Assembly: GCF_002870125.1 (NCBI RefSeq)
Contig: NZ_PNEO01000027.1
Span: 1-42,587, forward strand
Direction of reading: 5' to 3'
Source: Burkholderia sp. WAC0059
Lineage (GTDB): Bacteria; Pseudomonadota; Gammaproteobacteria; Burkholderiales; Burkholderiaceae
DNA length: 42,587 bases
Both the position numbers and the translations under genes were made by a program. Positions within the stretch are counted from its first letter, which is position 1; each line of letters begins with the position of its first letter. Positions 36,082-42,587 of the stretch are shown here, one piece after another. A model generated the notes under the pieces. That model ran no database searches. It saw only the letters and a list, made by a program, of their open reading frames with translations, and was not told the origin of the DNA.

Positions 36082-36206
36082 CGGGCTTAATATCGCGATT
36101 CGGGCGCGGACCGTTCTCCGTTATTCATGCGTATCCGATATTCGTCCGGATATGCCAGGTGCGCGCCCGTCTCCGGGGCCCGCTCGATCCCGCGCGCGTC
36201 AGGTCG

Positions 36207-36632
36207 TCAGGTTTCCAGACGCGCGTCGAGCGTAATCGCGGCATTCAGCACCTTCGACACGGGACAACCGGCCTTCGCGCTGGCCGTAGCTTTCTCGAAC
36301 GCCGCCTTGTCGCCGCCCGGAATCTTCACGGCCACGTCGAGATGGACCGCCGTGATCGTGAACCCGCCGCCTTCCTTTTCGAGCGTGACCGTCGCCGAGG
36401 TGCCGATGCGCTCAGGCTTGATGCCCGCCTTGCCCAGTTCGGCCGAAAGGGCCATCGAGAAGCAGCCCGCGTGCGCGGCCGCAATCAGTTCCTCGGGGTT
36501 GGTGCCGATGCCGCTCTCGAAACGTGTCGAGAACGAGTACTGCGTGTCCTCGAGCACGCCGCTCTCCGTGGAGATCGAGCCCTTGCCGTCCTGCAGACCG
36601 CCTTGCCAGACTGCCGATGCCTTGCGCTTCAT
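36207..36632 (-). CDS. OsmC family peroxiredoxin-like protein
   Basis: A 141-residue OsmC-subfamily thiol peroxidase that reduces organic hydroperoxides. The two redox Cys are Cys57 (AAHAGCFSM) and Cys123 (AKAGCPVSK), and the family N-terminus MKRKASAVWQGGLQDGKGSIST matches OsmC rather than Ohr. Length is usual. It is downstream of the carboxymuconolactone-decarboxylase-like gene on the opposite order of transcription: that gene ends at 36828, 195 bases upstream, so both could be on one transcript, but separate promoters are more likely. Confidence 0.93.
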   Translation of the reverse strand: MKRKASAVWQGGLQDGKGSISTESGVLEDTQYSFSTRFESGIGTNPEELIAAAHAGCFSMALSAELGKAGIKPERIGTSATVTLEKEGGGFTITAVHLDVAVKIPGGDKAAFEKATASAKAGCPVSKVLNAAITLDARLET

Positions 36633-36827
36633 TACTCTCTCCGGTTGTGCGCCATCGCGAAAGACCCTCTCTTCGCGCGCAGGACCGGCCCGGCGGCCGC
36701 ACCCGGACGTGTGCCGGTCGATCCTGCGCGATCAGGCCCCCGACGACGCCCGGGCGTGACCGCACTTCATGATAGCGGTTGCCCGGCCGGCGCCTCGCCA
36801 GCGTGACACGGATCGAAACGCAGCGAA

Positions 36828-37382
36828 TTATTCGGGGAACGGCAGCGACGTCTGCCCCTGCGCCCGCATCTCGAAGACGTTCAGCGTCATCGCTACGAGC
36901 GAGTAATAGCCGAGCAGGCCGACGAGGTTGATCGTCGTGTCGATGCCGAAGCGCTCGACGGCTCGCGCATAGGTCGCGTCGGACACGCGCCGGGTTTCGT
37001 AGAGCTCCGTCACGAACGCATGGATCAGCGCGTCGTCCGGCTCGTCGAACACGGGTTCGGCGCCCGTGCGGATCGCCTCGACGAGCGCCTCGGGCACGCC
37101 GGCCTGCAACGCCAGCCCGCTGTGGATGTGCCACTCGGCCTGCGAGCGCCAGCGCGCGGCCGTGACGAGCACCGCGAGCTCCGAGAGCCGCATCGACAGC
37201 CCGGTGTGATAACGGCAGAACACGCCGAGCCGCTGCGCATGCTGCGCGAGCTCCGGGCTGCGAATCCAGCAGAGGAAGGGACCGTTCAGGCTGCCGCGCG
37301 GTCCCGAGAGGATTTCGTCGAGTACGGCCTTCTGCTCGGGGGTGGCGTGCGCCTGATCGAACGGCGGCAGTCGGTGCGTCAT
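36828..37382 (-). CDS. Carboxymuconolactone decarboxylase family protein
   Basis: A 184-residue all-helical AhpD/CMD-fold protein. The conserved part is MRLSELAVLVTAARWRSQAEWHIHSGLALQAGVPEALVEAIRTG, where the usual redox CxxC of AhpD is replaced, so it is not a classical alkylhydroperoxidase. The Glu and His (EWHIH) match the decarboxylase-like subgroup with a proton-relay His. The ATG at 37382 has GGAG about 10 bases upstream. It follows the class III aminotransferase by 64 bases on the same strand and may be co-transcribed with it. Substrate unknown. Confidence 0.85.
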   Translation of the reverse strand: MTHRLPPFDQAHATPEQKAVLDEILSGPRGSLNGPFLCWIRSPELAQHAQRLGVFCRYHTGLSMRLSELAVLVTAARWRSQAEWHIHSGLALQAGVPEALVEAIRTGAEPVFDEPDDALIHAFVTELYETRRVSDATYARAVERFGIDTTINLVGLLGYYSLVAMTLNVFEMRAQGQTSLPFPE

Positions 37383-37446
37383 GGGATGAAAACTCCGTGC
37401 AAATGAAGGTAAAGGTGAAGACGGGTCGCGGAAAATCCGCGCGTCA

Positions 37447-38808
37447 TCATCGCACAACCGGCCAGACCGCACGCGCGGCGCCGGTCGACGCCAGCGCGCC
37501 TTCGACGGCATCGCCGAGCCGCTCGACGATGGTCTCGATGTCCGGCGCGGTACAGATGAACGGCGGCGCGAGCAGCACGTGATCGCCGCGCCGGCCGTCG
37601 ACGGTGCCGCCCATCGGGTACACCATCAGGCCGCGCGCGAAGGCTTCGCGCCGGATCGCCGCGTGCAGTTTCAGGTCCGGCCCGAACGGCTCGCGACTCT
37701 CGCGATCGGCCACGAACTCGACGCCGACGAACAGGCCGCGCCCGCGCACGTCCCCGACGTGAGGATGGTCGGCGTAGCGCTCGCGCAGCCGCGCGCGCAG
37801 TTGCTCGCCGCGCGAGCGCACGTTGTCGAGCAGGCGCTCCTCCTCGATCACGCGCAGCACCTCGAGCGCCGCGGCGCATGCCGCCGCGTGGCCGATATAG
37901 GTATGGCCGTGCTGAAAATAGCCGCTGCCGCCGACGATCGCGTCGTAGACGCGCCCGCTCACGAGCGTCGCGCCGATCGGTTGATAGCCGGCGCCCAGCC
38001 CCTTCGCGATGGTCAGCAGGTCGGGCGCGACGCCGTCCTCCTCGCAGGCGTAGAGAGGGCCCGTGCGACCCATGCCCGACATGATCTCGTCGAGGATCAG
38101 CAGCACGCCGTAGCGGTCGCAGACGGCGCGGATCTTGCGGAAGTATTCGCGCACCGGCGGCACGGCGCCGGCCGTCGCGCCGACCACCGTCTCGGCGACG
38201 AACGCCGCGACCGTATCGCCGCCTAGCTCGACGATCTTTTGTTCCAGTTCGTCGGCGAGGCGCTGGGCGTAGGCCTCGTCGGTCTCGCCCTCGTGCCGCT
38301 CTCGGTAGGCGTAGCAGGGACTCACGTGATGCGATTCGATCAGGATCGGCAGAAACGGCGCGCGCCGCCAGGCGTTGCCGCCGATCGCGAGCGCCCCCAG
38401 CGTATTGCCGTGATAGCTCTGCCGGCGCGCAATGAAATGACGACGCCGCGGTTCGCCGATTTCGACGAAATACTGGCGCGCGAGCTTCAGCGCCGCCTCG
38501 ATCGCCTCCGAGCCGCCCGAGACGAAATAGACGTGCGAGAGCCCCGAGGGCGCCGCCGCCACGAGGCGATCGGCCAACTGCTCGGCAACCCCGGTCGTGA
38601 AAAACGACGTGTGCGCATACGGTAATTGCGCCATCTGGCGGCTAACGGCCGCGATCACGCGCGCGTTGCTGTGGCCGAGACAGGACACGGCGGCCCCGCC
38701 GCTCGCGTCGATGTAGCGCCTGCCGGCGGCATCGACGATTTCAATGCCGTCGCCGGCCACGGCGACCGGCAGGCGCTGCTTCGGCATCCGGTGAAATACG
38801 GTGGACAT
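37447..38808 (-). CDS. Class III PLP-dependent aminotransferase
   Basis: A 453-residue omega-type aminotransferase. The PLP-binding Lys is Lys269 in LLTIAKGLGAGYQP, the ring-nitrogen Asp is Asp240 in LILDEIMSGMGRTG, and the phosphate loop SGGSEAIEAALKLAR is at 97-111 with YHGNTLGALAIGG after it. These proteins transfer amino groups from omega-amino acids, polyamines or similar compounds. A perfect palindrome ACAACATATGTTGT lies 71 bases upstream of the start and is repeated in front of the RpiR regulator next door, which suggests direct control of this gene by that regulator. Confidence 0.92.
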   Translation of the reverse strand: MSTVFHRMPKQRLPVAVAGDGIEIVDAAGRRYIDASGGAAVSCLGHSNARVIAAVSRQMAQLPYAHTSFFTTGVAEQLADRLVAAAPSGLSHVYFVSGGSEAIEAALKLARQYFVEIGEPRRRHFIARRQSYHGNTLGALAIGGNAWRRAPFLPILIESHHVSPCYAYRERHEGETDEAYAQRLADELEQKIVELGGDTVAAFVAETVVGATAGAVPPVREYFRKIRAVCDRYGVLLILDEIMSGMGRTGPLYACEEDGVAPDLLTIAKGLGAGYQPIGATLVSGRVYDAIVGGSGYFQHGHTYIGHAAACAAALEVLRVIEEERLLDNVRSRGEQLRARLRERYADHPHVGDVRGRGLFVGVEFVADRESREPFGPDLKLHAAIRREAFARGLMVYPMGGTVDGRRGDHVLLAPPFICTAPDIETIVERLGDAVEGALASTGAARAVWPVVR

Positions 38809-38878
38809 GCGGCTTCGCGCTCCGATGAAATGAACGGCGCGCAAAAGCCCGCGCCGATGTCAGCCATCTTCGCTTTTT

Positions 38879-38892
38879 ACAACATATGTTGT
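38879..38892. promoter_or_regulatory. Palindromic operator upstream of the aminotransferase
   Basis: ACAACATATGTTGT is a perfect 14-bp palindrome between the RpiR stop (38955) and the aminotransferase start (38808). A near copy precedes the RpiR gene itself. It lies in an AT-rich stretch that should hold the aminotransferase promoter, so it is a likely operator for the RpiR protein. Confidence 0.6.
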
Positions 38893-38954
38893 CAATATAA
38901 AATTACAAACAACATTCGGATCAGGAGGCGATGTATCGCCGGCAAAAACGCCGC

Positions 38955-39815
38955 TCAGGGCACGTAAGCCCCTCTCGCGTTGAGCGAGCCTTCGATTTGC
39001 TCGAGCCGCTCGACCGCGTTCGTGCCTTCGAGCGCGAGCAACTGCGCGACGAGCGATTCGGCGAGCGCCATGGCCGCCGCCAGCGAGGGAAAGAAGGACG
39101 GGCTTTCGTGCGCGAAGATCAGCACCTGGTCGGCGTTGAGCGCGATCGGCGAGACGGCGCTGTCGGTCATCGCGATCACCCGGCTGCCGCGCTCGCGCGC
39201 GGCTTCGGCCACGCGCACGGCCTCGGCCGAATACGGCGCGAAGCTGATGACGACCGTCGCGCTGCTGCGCTCGATGGCGAGCAACTGCACTTCGAGCATG
39301 CCCGCGTCGCCGTCGAGCAGCGATACCGAAGGACGAAACAGCCGGTAACCGTAGACGAACCCGAAGGCCACCGCATGGCACGAGCGAAAGCCGGCCACGT
39401 GCACGTGCTTCGCCTTGCGCAGCACGCGCGCGGCCTCGACGACGAGTCGCGCGCTATGCGCGGCGGTCACTTCGAGATTGTGCTGCTGCGCGACGAGCAG
39501 ATCGCGCGCGAGCCCCTCCTTCGCGTTGCCGGCCACGAGCGAGCGGGCGCGGCTCGCGAACGGCTCGGGACGCGTGCGCACGCGCGCGACGAACAGGCTG
39601 CGCATTTCGTTCCAGCCCGGAAAACCGAACTGCTGGGACAGCCGGACGAGCGAGGCCGGCTGCACCTGGGCGCGCTCGGCCACCTTGCGCATCGACGACA
39701 CGGCCACCTCGTCGGGATGATCGAGCAGAAAGGCCGCGCCCGTCTGAAACTGCGGGCTCAGTTCGGAGAAACGCGCGCGGATCAGCGCGACAAGCTGGTC
39801 GAAGCTCTCTGGCAT
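38955..39815 (-). CDS. MurR/RpiR family transcriptional regulator
   Basis: A 286-residue regulator. The N-terminal HTH_6 domain is about residues 1-77 (VSSMRKVAERAQVQPASLVRLSQQFGFPGWNEMRSLF), and the SIS domain, which binds phospho-sugars or related ligands, covers about 125-270 (HVHVAGFRSCHAVAFGFVYGYRL, TVVISFAPYSAEAVRVAEAARERGSRVIAMTD). It is followed by the aminotransferase on the same strand, with matching palindromes in front of both genes, so it is probably an autoregulator that also controls the aminotransferase. The ligand is unknown; RpiR members near aminotransferases often respond to amines or amino acids. Confidence 0.92.
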   Translation of the reverse strand: MPESFDQLVALIRARFSELSPQFQTGAAFLLDHPDEVAVSSMRKVAERAQVQPASLVRLSQQFGFPGWNEMRSLFVARVRTRPEPFASRARSLVAGNAKEGLARDLLVAQQHNLEVTAAHSARLVVEAARVLRKAKHVHVAGFRSCHAVAFGFVYGYRLFRPSVSLLDGDAGMLEVQLLAIERSSATVVISFAPYSAEAVRVAEAARERGSRVIAMTDSAVSPIALNADQVLIFAHESPSFFPSLAAAMALAESLVAQLLALEGTNAVERLEQIEGSLNARGAYVP

Positions 39816-39836
39816 GCGAGGATCGTTGTAATGACG

Positions 39837-39850
39837 ACAACAAATGTTAT
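39837..39850. promoter_or_regulatory. Operator-like site upstream of the RpiR gene
   Basis: ACAACAAATGTTAT matches the perfect palindrome at 38879 at 12 of 14 positions. An overlapping inverted repeat TTGT-N7-ACAA lies at 39826-39840. Both are 11-35 bases upstream of the RpiR start, a fitting place for autorepression. Confidence 0.5.
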
Positions 39851-39903
39851 CACCGCCGCGTCGTCGCGCAGCGGGCCCGCCGGCACGCGCCCCCGGTGCC
39901 GTT

Positions 39904-42180
39904 TTACAGCCGCGCCACCACGCGCACGTCGCTCTCGCTCGCCGACGCCACGACCTTGCCCCCGACGCGGTTGAACGTCAGCGTCACCGACGCGCCGCCC
40001 ACGCGCAGATCGCCGATTTCGAGCCAGTCGATGCCTTCGGGCAGCATCGGCTGCTCGATGCGCACCTCGCGCTTCGCGGCGTCGATCGTCATGCCGAGGC
40101 AGGCCTCGAGCATCATCAGCGGCGAGCCCGCCGCCCAGGCCTGCGGCAGGCAGGCGACCGGATAGGCCGTGGGCGGCTCGCCGCGCCGGCGCGGAAAGCC
40201 GCAGAAGAGCTCGGGCAGACGCATGTCGAAATTGACGGCCGCCTCGAAGAGCGCCTGCAGCAGCCGCACGGCCGAGTCGCGCCGTCCGTAGCGCGCGAGG
40301 CCGCGCGCCACGAGCGCGTTGTCGTGCGGCCAGACCGAGCCGTTGTGATAAGCCATCGGATTGAAACGCGCCTGGCCGGCGGCGAGCGTTCGCACGCCCC
40401 AGCCCGTATGAAAGAGCGCCGATTCGAGCATGGCGGCCACCGCGTTGCCGCGCTCGGGATCGGGCAGGCCGAACGCCAGCAGGTGCCCGGCGTTCGACGC
40501 GAGCACGCGGCACAACTCGCCGTGACCGTCGAGCGCGATGCCGTAGAAGCCCGACTCGGGCATCCAGTACTGCGTCTCGACGCAGGCCCGGATTTTCGCG
40601 GCGTCCGCGCTGTAGCGCGCCGCCTCGCCGGCCAGCCCGCGCTGCGCGGCGAACTGCGCCATCGTCTCGAAGGCCGCGCTCGCGTAGGCCTGCACCTCGA
40701 CGAGCGCGATCGGGCCGTCGGGAAACCGGCCGTCCGCATGGAACACCGAGTCGTGGCTGTCCTTCCAGCCCTGGTTCGCGAGGCCGCCCTCCGACTCGCG
40801 ACGGTAGTCGAGCAGCCCGAGCGGATTGCGCTCGCAAACGCCCGCCACCCAGCCGATCGCACGCTCGAGCGCGGGCCACAGCTCGTCGATCAGCGCGAGA
40901 TCGCCAGTGCGCACGGCATAGGCGCCCGCCAGCACGACGAAGAGCGGCGTCGTGTCGACGCCGCCATAGTAGAGCGCGAACGGCACCTCGTTGGTGGCCG
41001 CCATCTCGCCGCGACGCATCTCGTGCATGATCTTGCCGACCGCCGCGTCGCGAAACGCCGAGTTCTCCTGCGCCTGATGCGCCGCGAGAAAGCGCAGCAC
41101 GCCGCGCGCGAGCGCCGGCTGCAGCCAGAGCGTCTGCAGCGACGTGATCACCGCGTCGCGGCCGAACGGCGTCGAGAACCACGGGATGCCCGCGTACGGA
41201 TAGGGGCCCGTCGGCAGCTCGGTCGTGAGCAGGTTGAGGTCGGCCAGCGAACGGTTGATCCAGTCGTTGAAGAGCGGATTGCTCGACCGCACGCGCGCGC
41301 TGGCGCGGCGGCGCTCGCGCATCGCGAGGTGCGCGTCGACGAGTGCCGTGCGCACGGCCGCACGGCCCACGGGCGTGGCGGGCCGGTGCGTCGCGACGCC
41401 TGCCGCCGGCACGCTCGCCCCGGCACTCGCGCCGGCCGGCGCCAACACCGCCTGCGCTATCGGCTCGACCTCCACCGATACCGACAGATAGACCGACACG
41501 CAGGTCTGGGCCGGCAGTTCCACCGAATAGTCGGCGCGGTCGGCAAGCAGCTTCTTCGGCGACGGAGAAAACGCGATCCGCACGCGCCGCGCCATGCGAT
41601 CGAGCCCGATGTAGCCGAGGCGGACGCAGCCGTCCTCGACACGCGGCGGCTCGACCGTGCCTCGCTGCTCGCGCTTCAGGCCGCGCACCTCGAACATGTC
41701 GCGGAAGTCGCTCGCGAACGAGACCGACAGCGGCACGACGGCGTCGCTCGTGCCGTAGTTGGTCAGCTCGATCGCCTCGGTCATCGCGGTGCCCGACAGC
41801 ACGCGCAGCCGCTCGACGTGAATCACGCCCTCGGGCGTGCTCGCGCCGCCGAGCAGCGGCAGCGGCCGGTTGGTGAGGTGAGCCGTGAACGCCGTGTTGT
41901 CGCTGCTGACGCTGCCCGAGAGCAACGAGGGCGCGCGCCCGCCGAACGTCAGCCGCAACGACGACAGCATGCGCGTGTCGTTGACGAACAATCCGTCGTC
42001 GACGCCCGTGATGTCGCCGAGCGAATCGTTGACGATGAACGTATCGCCCGATTTCAGTACGTGCTGGCTCGCGCTCGCGACCCGCGCGGGCTCGGGCGCG
42101 ATGAACGCGCCTTCCTCGTCCGGCCGTGCGCCGGCCGCGCCTTCGTGGGTCAAACTGCCCAGTGCTTCCGGATCCTGCAT
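39904..42180 (-). CDS. Amylo-alpha-1,6-glucosidase (glycogen debranching-like)
   Basis: A 758-residue glucan-active enzyme. The N-terminal beta-sandwich (GDE_N-like) runs to about residue 270 (KSGDTFIVNDSLGDITGVDDGLFVNDTRMLSSLRL starts it). The C-terminal (alpha/alpha)6 catalytic barrel, residues about 330-740, has IPWFSTPFGRDAVITSLQTLWL, LDYRRESEGGLANQGWKDSHDSV, NPMAYHNGSVWPHDNALVARGLARYG and PELFCGFPRRRGEPPTAYPVAC. Such proteins act on alpha-linked glucans or glucosides, but some bacterial members may act on other sugars. The ATG at 42180 is preceded by GAGGAG. It precedes the RpiR-aminotransferase pair on the same strand, with 88 bases between. Confidence 0.9.
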   Translation of the reverse strand: MQDPEALGSLTHEGAAGARPDEEGAFIAPEPARVASASQHVLKSGDTFIVNDSLGDITGVDDGLFVNDTRMLSSLRLTFGGRAPSLLSGSVSSDNTAFTAHLTNRPLPLLGGASTPEGVIHVERLRVLSGTAMTEAIELTNYGTSDAVVPLSVSFASDFRDMFEVRGLKREQRGTVEPPRVEDGCVRLGYIGLDRMARRVRIAFSPSPKKLLADRADYSVELPAQTCVSVYLSVSVEVEPIAQAVLAPAGASAGASVPAAGVATHRPATPVGRAAVRTALVDAHLAMRERRRASARVRSSNPLFNDWINRSLADLNLLTTELPTGPYPYAGIPWFSTPFGRDAVITSLQTLWLQPALARGVLRFLAAHQAQENSAFRDAAVGKIMHEMRRGEMAATNEVPFALYYGGVDTTPLFVVLAGAYAVRTGDLALIDELWPALERAIGWVAGVCERNPLGLLDYRRESEGGLANQGWKDSHDSVFHADGRFPDGPIALVEVQAYASAAFETMAQFAAQRGLAGEAARYSADAAKIRACVETQYWMPESGFYGIALDGHGELCRVLASNAGHLLAFGLPDPERGNAVAAMLESALFHTGWGVRTLAAGQARFNPMAYHNGSVWPHDNALVARGLARYGRRDSAVRLLQALFEAAVNFDMRLPELFCGFPRRRGEPPTAYPVACLPQAWAAGSPLMMLEACLGMTIDAAKREVRIEQPMLPEGIDWLEIGDLRVGGASVTLTFNRVGGKVVASASESDVRVVARL

Positions 42181-42290
42181 CGCGCCGCTCCTCTGTCCGT
42201 TTCGCCTTACCGCGATTGTAGAGGCTCGCGGACTTTCGCACGAGCCGCCGTCCGTCCCGCGGGTCGCCCTGCCTGCGCCCCGCCGGTGCC

Positions 42291-42332
42291 TAAAACACAC
42301 GGGCGCAGGTTCCCGAAGGAAACCTGCGCCCG
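42291..42332 (-). terminator. Rho-independent terminator after gltA
   Basis: CGGGCGCAGGTT (42300-42311) pairs with AACCTGCGCCCG (42321-42332), a 12-bp stem with a 9-base loop. Read on the minus strand, it is followed by TGTGTTTTA, a T-run. It lies about 70 bases past the gltA stop and 110 bases before the debranching-enzyme start, so it ends the gltA transcript. A smaller hairpin (TGCCGGC 42376-42382, GCCGGCA 42388-42394) lies closer to gltA. Confidence 0.75.
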
Positions 42333-42400
42333 TTCCGCCGTCACGCGCGCCGCTTGGGCCATACGGCCTCAAGCCTGCCGGCGCAAGGCCGGCACCGCGC

Positions 42401-42587
42401 TTAACGCTGCGAAATCGGCTTCGCCTCGCGCGGCGTCTCGCCGACGAAGAGCTGGCGCGGACGGCCGATCTTCTGCTCCGGGTCCGCGATCATCTCGTTC
42501 CACTGCGCGATCCACCCCACCGTACGCGCCATCGCGAAGATGCACGTGAACATCGACGTCGGAATGCCCAGCGCCCGCTGCACGATC
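42401..42587 (-). CDS. gltA: Citrate synthase, C-terminal fragment (runs off the window)
   Basis: The last 62 codons of citrate synthase, which condenses acetyl-CoA with oxaloacetate in the TCA cycle. The segment RALGIPTSMFTCIFAMARTVGWIAQWNEM followed by IGRPRQLFVGETPRE is the typical GltA C-terminus, with the CoA/oxaloacetate-binding Arg residues. The stop is TAA at 42401-42403, followed by two hairpins. The gene begins beyond the right edge of the window, so nothing can be said about its start or neighbours. Confidence 0.92.
   Translation of the reverse strand, partial: IVQRALGIPTSMFTCIFAMARTVGWIAQWNEMIADPEQKIGRPRQLFVGETPREAKPISQR

Larger units (their letters stand above)
35609..36206. other. 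AT-richer non-coding island
   Basis: This 598-base stretch is clearly AT-richer than its surroundings. It holds a plausible sigma-70 promoter on the plus strand (ATGACA 35730-35735, 16-base spacer, TATTTT 35752-35757), a 39-codon frame at 35775-35894, an inverted repeat CGGGATAGGG (36019-36028) with CCCTATCCCG (36072-36081), and a repeated GGGAAAAACC motif (about 35912 and 36065). No protein-coding gene is well supported. It could carry regulatory DNA for the YodC gene or a structured RNA. Confidence 0.5.

Noticed and set aside
39844..42549. A long plus-strand open frame across the debranching enzyme
   Set aside because: Antisense shadow caused by GC bias; the minus-strand frame encodes a clear enzyme.

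Overview
The window is high-GC DNA with dense, bacterial gene packing. It carries a second-type orphan rpoN, a C-terminal fragment of gltA, many LysR/AraC/LuxR-type regulators and several MFS exporters. This gene style and content fit a beta-proteobacterium of the Burkholderia sensu lato group, possibly the secondary chromosome because in that group gltA usually sits there with sdh genes. This placement is inference. I see no rRNA, tRNA, insertion sequence, integrase or CRISPR array.

Layout, left to right. (1) 80-3114: a GNAT acetyltransferase, then a LysR regulator divergent from a DHA2-type exporter. (2) 3264-5316: a minus-strand operon of cytochrome b561, a YedY/sulfite-oxidase-fold molybdoenzyme with a lipobox, and a small exported protein. 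(3) 5544-7374: an AraC regulator divergent from a short-chain dehydrogenase. (4) 7382-13507: a tightly coupled minus-strand operon of three SPFH/HflK-HflC-like membrane proteins, one with a His-rich N-terminus, plus a P1B-type metal ATPase without an N-terminal metal-binding domain. This is the least described system here and looks like a scaffolded metal transport or membrane quality-control module. (5) 13679-16102: a two-DTG exported aspartyl protease divergent from a PAS-LytTR regulator. (6) 16395-18567: an EmrB-like exporter with an in-frame TGA upstream of its start, and a SYLF lipoprotein. (7) 19143-25080: an RcsB-like response regulator and its hybrid-type histidine kinase, which is cut off and joined out of frame to the middle of a chemoreceptor gene (deletion junction near 22310-22325), then an ACS-family MFS transporter.

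(8) 25213-28502: an orphan rpoN preceded by a full-consensus sigma-54 promoter, a divergent BON-domain protein and an aldo/keto reductase. (9) 28789-34699: an Lhr-type helicase convergent with an M20 peptidase. (10) 34871-36632: a superinfection-immunity-like small membrane protein, a YodC-like protein, a 0.6-kb AT-richer non-coding island, and an OsmC protein. (11) 36828-42587: a carboxymuconolactone-decarboxylase-like protein, a class III aminotransferase, an RpiR/SIS regulator with matching palindromic operators in front of itself and the aminotransferase, a glycogen-debranching-type glucosidase, a terminator, and the 3' end of gltA.

Most genes are stand-alone or in two- to four-gene units. 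The strongest points for a second look are the SPFH-ATPase operon, the kinase/chemoreceptor junction, the sigma-54 promoter in front of rpoN, and the paired RpiR operator sites.
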